Assembly (NCBI GenBank): GCA_041751875.1
Contig: JBGSIC010000003.1
Location: 1 to 64,000, forward strand
Source of the DNA: JBGSIC01 sp041751875
GTDB taxonomy: Bacteria; Bdellovibrionota; FAC87; UBA2466; JACKAF01
Direction: 5' to 3'
DNA: 64,000 nucleotides
The translations under genes were made by a program, and so were the position numbers. The notes beneath the pieces are model-generated. The model worked only from the letters and a program-made list of their open reading frames with translations, did not search any database and had not been told where the DNA came from. Below, in pieces: positions 18,515 through 27,400 of the stretch. The first letter of the stretch is position 1, and each line of letters opens with the position of its first letter.

Positions 18515-18551
18515 GAGATTGCTTCGTCGCCTTCGGCTCCTCGCAATGACA
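18515..18551. repeat. Dispersed palindromic repeat, TCATTGCGAGGAGC family
   Basis: GAGATTGCTTCGTCG (18515) and GGCTCCTCGCAATGAC (18535-18550) form a short palindrome nearly identical to the element at 6743. It ends 3 nt before the stop codon of the PDZ-protein gene, in the gap between that gene and the convergent tRNA-Thr. Confidence 0.75.
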
Positions 18552-18553
18552 AT

Positions 18554-20038
18554 TTAAGGAGAATGGGTAAGTACTTTGCGAATGGTTTGAAGGGGGGCGG
18601 CCAATATCGGCTGGCCTGCGTCTCGCTTCCCGCAAGGGTGATCGAGTACCAGCTTTGTGGTGGTGGTGACGCGTTTTCCGCGGGCATCTTTAGGCCCGTA
18701 AACCAGTTCAATTTCTCCGCTTGCCGTGCGCGCCTGATCCGCAAGCACTGAAGTCACATCGGCGATGCTCTTGTTCGCCATATTTTCACCATTGATTGAA
18801 ATAATGGGATCGCCCGCTTTAAGCCCCAGCTTTTCGGCCGGGCTTCCTGGCAACACATAGCTCACGGTCACCATATTAAAAACTGACCCATCCGGGTTTC
18901 TATAGGGCATTTGCCGTAGCGTTACTCCCAAAGCCAGTTTCTGCGGTTCGATGGAAAACCTCTTCACGGAAGTCGGCTTGCCGTTTACCGTTCGGGTTTC
19001 TTCCTTCATGCCAATAATAAACTTGGTGGGAAACTTCCCCGATTTCAAACTGCTCTCAATGAGATCAACCGGCACGCCTTGAGGAAATTCGAATTCCACC
19101 CCCAGCTGTGTGCCACTGATATCAATAGGAATATTGAGCTGCGGCTTGGGAGGGGCCCGGTGATGGTATTTCGCCTCAATCATTTGTTTCGCGAACCAGT
19201 AAAAATTAAAACCTGTCGTCTCTTGAGCAAAGTTGATGGCCTTGTGCAGATTTACGGTACGTCCTTCGGTGCGCTTTTCGCGGCATGAAGGCTCTTTAAA
19301 GACCGGGCCGCTTTCGTGCAACACTTCTTTCAAAAATTTGTCCGCTCGGGCACGCCCTTCCGTTTCGATCTGCTCGCGAAGGGAATCTTTCATTCCGTTA
19401 TACTTTCCATGAGCCTTCCCTTTCACTTTGCTGATTACGCGTGCGGCGATTCGCCGGCCGATGGGACCGTTCGGTAAACGTTTGTCCACTTCTCTTCGAA
19501 TCAGCGGGTAGGCGCCGGTCACGATCACATTATGGGCTATTTCGTCGAGTTGCTGTTGGCTGATGCAGCTAAGAAGGGCTTCGGTGTCGCCCGTGTTGAA
19601 AATGCCATCCAGCCCCCCCATGGGCTTTATCAGATCATCCCAGTAACGTTTCACGACTTCCATTTTGGCTTTCAACGCATCGTTGCTCTCAGCGCCTTTT
19701 GCCTTCTTCGCCATATCCATAATGGCTTGCACCGTTTCTAGCTTTTGTTTTCGGTCCCCCTTGATGCATCCTAGAGCCGTCATCACATTGCGTGATTTGG
19801 ATTCGAAGGTATCTCCTTCAATATTTTCAAGCTGCGTGAAAAGACCCGCCGTAATGTCGGGCATGTTTTGCAACACTTGGTAAATATTTTGGACCGCCCC
19901 GTCCGTAACAGCGCCGGTGGCATCCACATCCGGCATGCCGAGCTCGTTGCCGAAAACATTGAGCGACGCCAACGCCAAGATGGCCCACCAGAATCTATGT
20001 AAAAGGATTTTCCCCATTTGGTGCGTCTCTAAACCCAA
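18554..20038 (-). CDS. Exported PDZ-domain protein
   Basis: About 494 residues. TTG 20038 is preferred because GGGGAGG lies 8 nt upstream. A GTG at 20047 is too close to that site, and an ATG at 20017 is 30 nt from it; all are in frame and lead into the same signal peptide (LLHRFWWAILALASLNVFG). The first 330 residues are helical and charged, with paired cysteines, and match nothing I know. A PDZ domain lies at about 370-440 (VSYVLPGSPAEKLGLKAGD, then IISINGENM), the kind used by DegP/CtpA-like envelope proteins to bind C-termini. No protease motif is visible, so it may be a periplasmic scaffold or adaptor. A repeat element follows the stop. Confidence 0.75.
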   Translation of the reverse strand: MGLETHQMGKILLHRFWWAILALASLNVFGNELGMPDVDATGAVTDGAVQNIYQVLQNMPDITAGLFTQLENIEGDTFESKSRNVMTALGCIKGDRKQKLETVQAIMDMAKKAKGAESNDALKAKMEVVKRYWDDLIKPMGGLDGIFNTGDTEALLSCISQQQLDEIAHNVIVTGAYPLIRREVDKRLPNGPIGRRIAARVISKVKGKAHGKYNGMKDSLREQIETEGRARADKFLKEVLHESGPVFKEPSCREKRTEGRTVNLHKAINFAQETTGFNFYWFAKQMIEAKYHHRAPPKPQLNIPIDISGTQLGVEFEFPQGVPVDLIESSLKSGKFPTKFIIGMKEETRTVNGKPTSVKRFSIEPQKLALGVTLRQMPYRNPDGSVFNMVTVSYVLPGSPAEKLGLKAGDPIISINGENMANKSIADVTSVLADQARTASGEIELVYGPKDARGKRVTTTTKLVLDHPCGKRDAGQPILAAPLQTIRKVLTHSP

Positions 20039-20236
20039 TAGAGACACCTCCCCTTACCTCACGATAGAGCAAGGTACGTTCCACAATCTTAGGCACGAAA
20101 TAGGAGGAGATTTAGGTTTAGCGACGCTATCTATTAGCCTAGTAGTGTAACTATTTAGAACTATGTGGTAATTATCGCCCAACCGGTGGACAGGACCTGC
20201 TTCCACTCTGTATTCAAACAGTGAGCTCTGTAAACC

Positions 20237-20866
20237 TTAGGGTTTGCCGCAGGGGATGGGGCGGTATGCGTCGGTTTGCTTGAAAGTATTAGAGGTCGCC
20301 ACGCAGGCTTCAAACGCGACCATCTGGATTTTCAGATTGGTTTTCTCCGTGGGGTGCTCGTGTCCTAAGTTGTGTAACATCCCGTGAATCAACGCACCGG
20401 CGATCTGTTTTTTATCTTTCCCGTCTAGAAGGCTTTGATTAATCGCCACTTCAAAAGTGCCTTCCACGTTCGCCGACTCAAGCAGGTCGGGAAACACCAT
20501 CGCGCGGTTAGCTCTTACTAATTCGTTTATGGGGCCTTTGAAGGCACGCACTTTTACTTTCGGAAAATTCTCCGGGTAAGCCGCTAAGTGAAACCACTGC
20601 AGTTCAATGAGGGAACGTAGTGTGCGTTCGTCATTAGGAAAGGAAAACTTATCAAGATAGTCTTGGCTAACTGAAGGCAACCGCCCGCTAGCAGAACATT
20701 CATACGTCGCACCGGTGTTGAGACTTTTCTCAAGAACCTGCACCGCCTCTTTAAGTTTCTTTGCCTGACTCGCCGTAAAGGCAGAATCCAAAGTAGCAGT
20801 GAGCTCAATCGCCAACGCAGAAGTAGCGACGAGCAAGAAGGAAATAATTAAAGATAGCTTTTGCAT
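20237..20866 (-). CDS. Exported metzincin-like protein with Glu-to-Gly change in the zinc motif
   Basis: 209 residues with a Sec signal peptide (MQKLSLIISFLLVATSALA). The sequence HGMLHNLGHEH near residue 160 matches the metzincin zinc site HExxHxxGxxH at all three histidines and the glycine, but the catalytic Glu is Gly (codon GGG at 20383-20381 on this strand; GAG would be one change away). Two cysteines, one near ATYEC and one near the C-terminal IPCG, could form a disulfide. If the reading is right, zinc binding is kept and peptidase activity is lost. A decayed, regulatory or binding role is possible. The gene is monocistronic, with a divergent 282-nt spacer to the pyrophosphatase gene. 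Confidence 0.65.
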   Translation of the reverse strand: MQKLSLIISFLLVATSALAIELTATLDSAFTASQAKKLKEAVQVLEKSLNTGATYECSASGRLPSVSQDYLDKFSFPNDERTLRSLIELQWFHLAAYPENFPKVKVRAFKGPINELVRANRAMVFPDLLESANVEGTFEVAINQSLLDGKDKKQIAGALIHGMLHNLGHEHPTEKTNLKIQMVAFEACVATSNTFKQTDAYRPIPCGKP

Positions 20867-21148
20867 GGAACGCCCTTTCGGACCGCGGGTTGTATCACAG
20901 CGGGGCGCACTTCATCAATCCCAAGTCAGGTAAGTACTTGTTTTTACTTTCTTTTTACAAGTCATCGTATGACAGACCTCCTTTTTTAGTCCGCGCTCCT
21001 AACCAGATTGTCGCATAACTATTATTATCGACGACAATCAGGCGATCGATACCGGTGCAGAGATTCTCTATTTCTGCCTAGCCCAAGCGAAGATCGTCCG
21101 GTATATTCCTGAAATTTCTTAGGGTTCCTTTGTGAGGAGAGGTTAGGC

Positions 21149-23593
21149 ATGCGACTCAATTCGTTCGTCCAAAAGTGTTTTTCATTCATGGGGCATAAGG
21201 CCCCCTTAGCAACCCTGGCGGTTGCGTTACTTCTCCCCTCTTTGGGAATGGCAAGCGAAGCCGACATTCTGTTGCCCTCGCTCACCGGGAACTACTCGGT
21301 TCTGGGATGGAACACCACAGGGCACGGAATGCTCTGGGCAGGCATTGGCGTTTGCTTGCTGGGCATGCTCTTTGGGGCTTACATCATTTTCGCCATCCAC
21401 AGACTGCCCGCTCACAAATCGATGCTGGAAGTCTCCGCTCTTATTTATAAGACCTGCAAAACTTACATGATTCAGCAGGGAAAAATGCTCCTGGTCTTTG
21501 AGATCTTCATTGGCGCCTGCATTGTTTATTACTTTTTGCAACTTCAACAGATGCCTTTCTCAAAGGTCATGTTGATTTTGATGTGGTCGGTATTGGGAAT
21601 TGCTGGTTCCTACACGGTGGCGTGGTTCGGCATCCGCATTAATACCTACGCCAACAGCCGCACGGCCTTTGCCTCTCTCAAAGGCAAGGCCTGGCCCCTG
21701 ATGGACATCCCGCTCAAAGCTGGCATGTCGATTGGTGTGCTTTTGATTTCGGTCGAGCTCATTATGATGATGCTCATCCTTCTTTTCGTCGCTCCTGAAA
21801 ACGCGGGCGCGTGCTTTATCGGCTTTGCCATCGGTGAGTCGTTGGGCGCATCGGTGCTGCGAATTTGCGGGGGTATTTTCACTAAGATCGCCGACATTGG
21901 TTCTGACTTAATGAAAATCGTCTTCGACGTGAAGGAAGACGATGCACGCAATCCGGGCGTCATTGCCGACTGCACGGGCGACAATGCCGGTGACTCGGTT
22001 GGCCCGACCGCCGATGGTTTTGAAACCTACGGCGTAACCGGTGTGGCGCTGATTAGCTTTATCGCACTGGCAGTGGGAACCCAGATGAGCGCCGACGGTC
22101 ACCCGGTGGCCACCGCGGATGGTGCTGCTATCCAAGCCCGTTTGATTTTGTGGATTTTCCTGATGCGCATTCTGATGATCGGCGCTTCAGTGTTCTCTTA
22201 CGGCCTTAACCATGTCGTCACCAAGGCGATTTATGGTTCGCGTAAGCGTTTTGATTTCGAAATTCCTCTCACCTCTTTGGTTTGGGTGACTTCGATTGTT
22301 TCCATTTTGATCACCTACGCAGTGAGCTACTCGTTCCTACAGGAACTGGGCGGCAATATTTGGTTTCGACTCGCAACCATCATCAGCTGCGGAACGCTTG
22401 CCGCCGCGCTTATTCCGGAACTCACAAAGGTCTTTACCTCTGCAAAATCCAAGCACGTCGCGGAAATCGTAACAGCTTCGCGTGAAGGCGGCGCCTCGCT
22501 GACCATTCTTTCTGGTTTGGTAGCGGGTAACTTCAGCGTGTTCTGGAAAGGCATGGCGCTGATGGGTTTGATGTTTGTGGCCTACTTGGCTTCCAATGTG
22601 GAACTTGGTGCGCTGATGGTTTACCCTTCAGTGTTCGCGTTCGGTCTGGTCGCTTTCGGCATGCTGAGCATGGGACCGGTGACGATTGCGGTCGACAGTT
22701 ACGGTCCGGTAACGGACAACGCCCAATCGGTGTTCGAACTTTCTCAGATCGAATCTATCAAAGGAATCAACGCCGACATTAAGAGTAACTTTGGGTTCAC
22801 GCCTGACTTTGAGAAAGGGAAACATCTCCTCGAAGAAAACGATTCGGCGGGCAATACCTTTAAAGCCACAGCAAAACCCGTACTCATTGGTACCGCAGTG
22901 ATTGGCGCGACCACGATGATTTTCTCGATCATTTTGCTCCTCAATCTGCGCCTGGATCTACTGGATCCGAAAGTGCTCTTCGGCTTAATCGCGGGCGGCG
23001 CGGTCGTGTACTGGTTCACGGGCGCCTCGATGCAGGCGGTCACCACGGGCGCGTATCGTGCGGTGGACTTCATCAAAAAGAATATGAAGCTCGACAGCAA
23101 ATCGACCAAGGCGTCTGAAAAGGACTCCAACACAGTGGTTCGCATCTGCACTCAGTTCGCGCAAGCGGGCATGGTGAATATTTTCGGCGTCGTGTTCTGC
23201 CTTACACTGGCTTTTGCTTGCTTCGACTCAACCTTCTTCGCTAGCTACCTTATCTCGATTGCGGCAGTGGGTTTGTTCCAGGCCTTGTTTATGGCCAACG
23301 CGGGTGGCGCCTGGGATAACGCGAAGAAAGTCGTGGAAGTGGACTTAAGAGAGAAAAACACCCCGCTTCACGCAGCCACAGTTATCGGCGACACCGTGGG
23401 CGACCCGTTCAAGGATACGTCTTCGGTAGCCCTGAACCCCATCATCAAGTTCACCACGTTGTTTGGGCTTTTGGCAGTTGAAATCGCGGTAAAGGCGGGC
23501 CCGATCGCTCAGTACTGGGGCGTGGCCTTCTTGTTGGTAGGTTTGTTCTTCGTGTGGCGTTCCTTTTACGGCATGCGCATCGAGCGGGCTTAA
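21149..23593 (+). CDS. hppA: Membrane-bound ion-translocating pyrophosphatase
   Basis: 814 residues with about 15-16 membrane helices. The ATG is preceded by AGGAGAGG. The pyrophosphate/Mg site motifs are present: DVKEDDARNPGVIAD and GDNAGDSVGPTADGFETYG (about 255-295), DNAKKVVE (about 715) and HAATVIGDTVGDPFKDT (about 738). The K+-dependence motif reads GNTFKAT, with Lys where K+-dependent enzymes have Ala, so this should be K+-independent. The enzyme couples hydrolysis of pyrophosphate to H+ (or Na+) export across the inner membrane; the ion cannot be read with confidence. It is longer than the usual 670-770 residues because of an N-terminal extension that resembles a signal segment. Its stop overlaps the end of the convergent glycosyltransferase gene by 4 nt. 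Confidence 0.92.
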   Translation: MRLNSFVQKCFSFMGHKAPLATLAVALLLPSLGMASEADILLPSLTGNYSVLGWNTTGHGMLWAGIGVCLLGMLFGAYIIFAIHRLPAHKSMLEVSALIYKTCKTYMIQQGKMLLVFEIFIGACIVYYFLQLQQMPFSKVMLILMWSVLGIAGSYTVAWFGIRINTYANSRTAFASLKGKAWPLMDIPLKAGMSIGVLLISVELIMMMLILLFVAPENAGACFIGFAIGESLGASVLRICGGIFTKIADIGSDLMKIVFDVKEDDARNPGVIADCTGDNAGDSVGPTADGFETYGVTGVALISFIALAVGTQMSADGHPVATADGAAIQARLILWIFLMRILMIGASVFSYGLNHVVTKAIYGSRKRFDFEIPLTSLVWVTSIVSILITYAVSYSFLQELGGNIWFRLATIISCGTLAAALIPELTKVFTSAKSKHVAEIVTASREGGASLTILSGLVAGNFSVFWKGMALMGLMFVAYLASNVELGALMVYPSVFAFGLVAFGMLSMGPVTIAVDSYGPVTDNAQSVFELSQIESIKGINADIKSNFGFTPDFEKGKHLLEENDSAGNTFKATAKPVLIGTAVIGATTMIFSIILLLNLRLDLLDPKVLFGLIAGGAVVYWFTGASMQAVTTGAYRAVDFIKKNMKLDSKSTKASEKDSNTVVRICTQFAQAGMVNIFGVVFCLTLAFACFDSTFFASYLISIAAVGLFQALFMANAGGAWDNAKKVVEVDLREKNTPLHAATVIGDTVGDPFKDTSSVALNPIIKFTTLFGLLAVEIAVKAGPIAQYWGVAFLLVGLFFVWRSFYGMRIERA

Positions 23594-24396
23594 TAGCTTA
23601 GTGAAGCTGGCAGGGTCAGCGCCAAAGGCTCGAACCTTTCGCCATCGCGCACATCTAAAAGGGGATCAGCGACGTTTAGTCTTTGCTCGTTTTCCTTGAG
23701 ATAGCGGAGAAAACGGTCGTTTTCTACCCACCAGTAGTGCCTTCCTTTGAGCAGCTCTTTCAGCCGAATGCCTGAGCGCCGGCGGACGGTGCGATCCCAT
23801 TTGAAATGGTGCACCTTCACAAATAACTCTTCCTTCGGACAAGGTCGTGCTCCCGGCTCAGCGAAATGTTGGCCCAAATTGTTTTTAACCCACGCCCGGC
23901 AGAGTACGACCTTGTCACAACAGGCCTTCATTATATTTTCTGTAACTTTTGCCTCAAGCGGAAACTGGTTCCATAGGTCGTCAGGCCGCAAAACGGGAAA
24001 ACGTCCATCCCGGCTAATGCGATCGATCACCCCACCCGTAACATAGTCATAGCCTTTTCTTTCACAATACTCGACCATCGCGGTAACGGCCTGGGGGTAG
24101 ATATGAAATTCATCGATATCAGAGGTCACCACCCAATCCTCTTTCGCACAATGGGCTTGCAAAACCTCTTCGCGAATCAAATGTTGCTTAGCGTTCCAAT
24201 CGGTTTCAACCCATACTTTCGCCAAAAGAGCCCCGCTCTCATAAACGATCTTTCGAGCCCGGGAAATACTGCGATCAAAAGGAGAGCGCGTGTTAAGCAC
24301 AACAAGGCGCTGTTCGAGTCCCAGATTGCGGTAGTGTTGAAGCAGCGGGGGTAACAAGCGTAAATCGCTTCCCACGCAGGTGTAGTAGAAAATCAA
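23590..24396 (-). CDS. Glycosyltransferase family 2-like protein
   Basis: 268 residues. The N-terminus IFYYTCVGSDLRLLPPLL and the metal-binding motif VVTSDIDEFH near residue 92 match the GT-A proteins of the Glyco_tranf_2_4/GT92-like group, which recognise a D-x-D-E-F/H signature. The C-terminal part contains FVKVHHFKWD, also common in that group. It has no membrane anchor, so it is likely cytosolic or peripheral. It is encoded alone, convergent with hppA (4-nt overlap), and 60 nt downstream of the large repeat protein gene on the same strand, with which it may be co-transcribed. Donor and acceptor are unknown. Confidence 0.7.
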   Translation of the reverse strand: MIFYYTCVGSDLRLLPPLLQHYRNLGLEQRLVVLNTRSPFDRSISRARKIVYESGALLAKVWVETDWNAKQHLIREEVLQAHCAKEDWVVTSDIDEFHIYPQAVTAMVEYCERKGYDYVTGGVIDRISRDGRFPVLRPDDLWNQFPLEAKVTENIMKACCDKVVLCRAWVKNNLGQHFAEPGARPCPKEELFVKVHHFKWDRTVRRRSGIRLKELLKGRHYWWVENDRFLRYLKENEQRLNVADPLLDVRDGERFEPLALTLPASLSY

Positions 24397-24456
24397 AGTT
24401 TTGCCCTTGTGTCCTTCAATTTTACCAAGTCATAGCAAAGCGCTCAATGGGCTTAC

Positions 24457-27400
24457 TTAACGCGGCTCTGATTCGTAGTGTTGAGGAAGAAGGCGTTCGA
24501 AGAAGAACAAACCGCCCTCGGCACGCGGTGTGAGAAACCAGGGTAAATCGAACCAGAACGTACGTTCATCAGCCGAGAGAAATCCGGGGCCATCTTGTTG
24601 GGCCTCCAACTTCACGGGATTTTTTACAAGATGGAGATCGAAAATCTCCCCTCGGGAACCAAGCGAAACCACACAGATGTAGTAGTTCATCTGGCTTTTG
24701 CCTGCATAAACGTTCGCCATGCGCGCTTCATGCCGAGAAATCGCAATTTCATTCGAACGATGAAACTTTCCTTTCACTTCAATCAGACGGACTTCGCCGG
24801 TTCTAAAGTCGATAGAGAATAAATCGTAGCCCATGCGTGGGTTGGCTGACACATCCTGCACATAACGCCCGTACCCACGAAAACGCCGGGGTAACACCTC
24901 GGTCGCTATCGTGGAAAACATGCTCAGCGCTTCCGAGGAACGTCGAAGTTCCTCTGCCGCTCCCTCCACGCCCTTGTTTCTCGCAAGCGTGGCATCCCGC
25001 TGAAAAGCCAGGATGGGAGCCGGAATGGTGAAAGGAGAAATCAGCTGCCCTGGCACCAACCCGAAGGTCTTTAAAAACTCTGTGACGGACGCGTGGAGGA
25101 TCGGGCCGTGCCGCTCCGCCAACTGCTGCTCCGCCTGCTTCGCCGCTTGTTGAACCGCTGGAGAAACCGTACCGAGTTCGGCTAACCGCAACAGGTTCGC
25201 TACCCCTTCCGTGTCGTAACCGGGTATGCGCGATAGAGGCGCTGCCAAGGCGAGTCGTATGCGCGGGTTTACTTTCTCATCGAGAAGAACGCGCCCTGCA
25301 GCTACGATCCGTTCGATCAGAACGTAATCAAGATCCTGAGGATCTATTTCTCCCAACGACAAATAGGAAGAGAGAAAAGTCATGGCATGTTCCGCCACCG
25401 AGCCTTCGCCCACTGCTGCGTTGAGTGCGACTAGCGTAATTTCTGCAGGAGAGAGTAGAGGAAGTTTTTCAAGCTTAAGTAACTCCTCTTTTAGTTTTTC
25501 CTGGGTGCGATCACCCACGCCGTGCTGACTTTCCAATAGGATCAGCTGTCGGAGAGCTTGGCTGCGCACCTTTTCACGCGACGAATTAATTCCCAGCTTA
25601 AGAAGCGATTCGGTTAGTTCGTCCAAAGTAGCCGCGCTTTCCGCGGTCAAGAAAAACGCCAACTTTTCGTCCACCAAAAACAGGCCTACGCGTTCTCCTG
25701 CGACCTGCTGGGAATCGAGAGCCTTTAGGATCTGAGAAAGGGGAAGCTTTTCCCAACATTTCTTTAAACCGGTAAGAAGAACTTGGCGCTTTGGGTCCTC
25801 CTCGGGAAGTCGGGATTCCGCGTTGCGCGCCAAATGAACCAATTCTTTCAAATGCGGAAAAGTGATTTGCTCAACCTGAGCATCGAGCACGGCAAACGCT
25901 TTTTCCGCGACTTCAAGCGTACTTTGTTCTGCGTAGAGACGGCTGAGATCCGTAACCGCTCGGTCCAGAGTCATCACTTCCGGCAACGAGACAGATGAAT
26001 CGGAGGCGGCGGTCGACGCTTCCTTCGTTTTTTCGGGTGCCCGGCGTAGGCGACGACGTTCGCGTCGCTGTTCCTGTTCTTCCAAATACAACGCTGCTTG
26101 CGCGTTTCCGATCGCAGCGCCCAGGGCGACAATCCCGTGCACACGGGGTCGGTACACGGGCGACTGCCGAACCAAAAAGAGAGCAAAGGCGACAGCATCC
26201 TCGGGCGGATCCACTTTTTCTACGTAGTCTTGGGCTTCGTCGGCGAGTTCATGTTCTTCAATAATTTTCTCAATAAGCGTACGCGCTTTCTGCCCGACTT
26301 CCCCCTCGGAATGGTGCTCCAGCAGACGCATGGCCCCACCTAAAAAGGATCGAACAGCCAGCTTGCCGGTGATCGGTCTTGCTAAAAAGAAAGTCGCGAC
26401 TCTGTTATGTGCGGAAGACTCCTCGGCTTCAACCGCACCTTCCAAAAGACTTTCATAAAAAGGGCGGGCTCGAGCTAACAGCTCCGTGTGCACCCTATCT
26501 ATTGTTTGAGCGACTAGTTCATTGTATTCGGTCGCTAGCGCTTTGCGCATCCGGTAGATGCCTTCCACCACAGCTACGACGTCTTCGCTCTGCAGATCCT
26601 TGCTGACGGAAAGCGCAATGATGGCACTTACAACTTCCGTGGGAGCACTTGAATCAATTGCCGAATGTCGCATGCGTTCTCGGTCTGCGCTAGTGAAAGG
26701 GAGTCGCATTTTTCCTGGCGAAGAATGCAGGTAGCTCATCGTAATCCGAATCCCGAGATTTCTTGTGAGAGCCGGATCGTCTGTCTCGATGAAAAGAGTG
26801 ACCAGTTGTTTGAACGAGGCGTGCTGTCCCAGATAGTAAACGGCTTGCTTTTTGATGTTGCTCCAGGCCTCCGAGTCTTCTCCTTCTCCCTTGAAACGGC
26901 ACACGTTTAAGAACATATCGACGTGTTCGGGAGTAACCATTTCCTCTGGAAGGCCCAGTAGCGCCAATACAACCACGCCTTTTTGGCGCAGGTTACCTGT
27001 CTCTAGCACCTGATGGGCGCGCCGATGCGCAACCGCCTCTTGAAGGAGTGCAGGTGAAGCAATTCCTAGAGCAATCGCGATTTTCGTGGGGTCATTTTCC
27101 GATTGGTCCTCGAGTATTTCCCGGATAACCTTGTCGATTCGCTCTCGATTTTCCGGGGGATGTTTTCGAATCACCGCTTGAAACAACTGGAAGTTGTCCT
27201 GATAGCGCAGCGAAGTAATCGTTTGCGCCAAAACAGCTTGCCCTGCTTCGATTGATTCGGCGTCGTTGCGCGAAAGAATAAGGGCGATAGCAGATACAAA
27301 ACGTACCCAAGGATCCTCATCCTTCAGGCAGCGAACAAACAGGTCGTGGTGCACGTAAGTAAGAGGAGGTTCAAAAGCCAGATAAACAATATTGAGCGCA

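Noticed and set aside
18280..18744. 154-codon minus-strand frame across tRNA-Thr and the repeat element
   Set aside because: It overlaps a tRNA, a dispersed repeat and the end of the PDZ gene; no coding signature.
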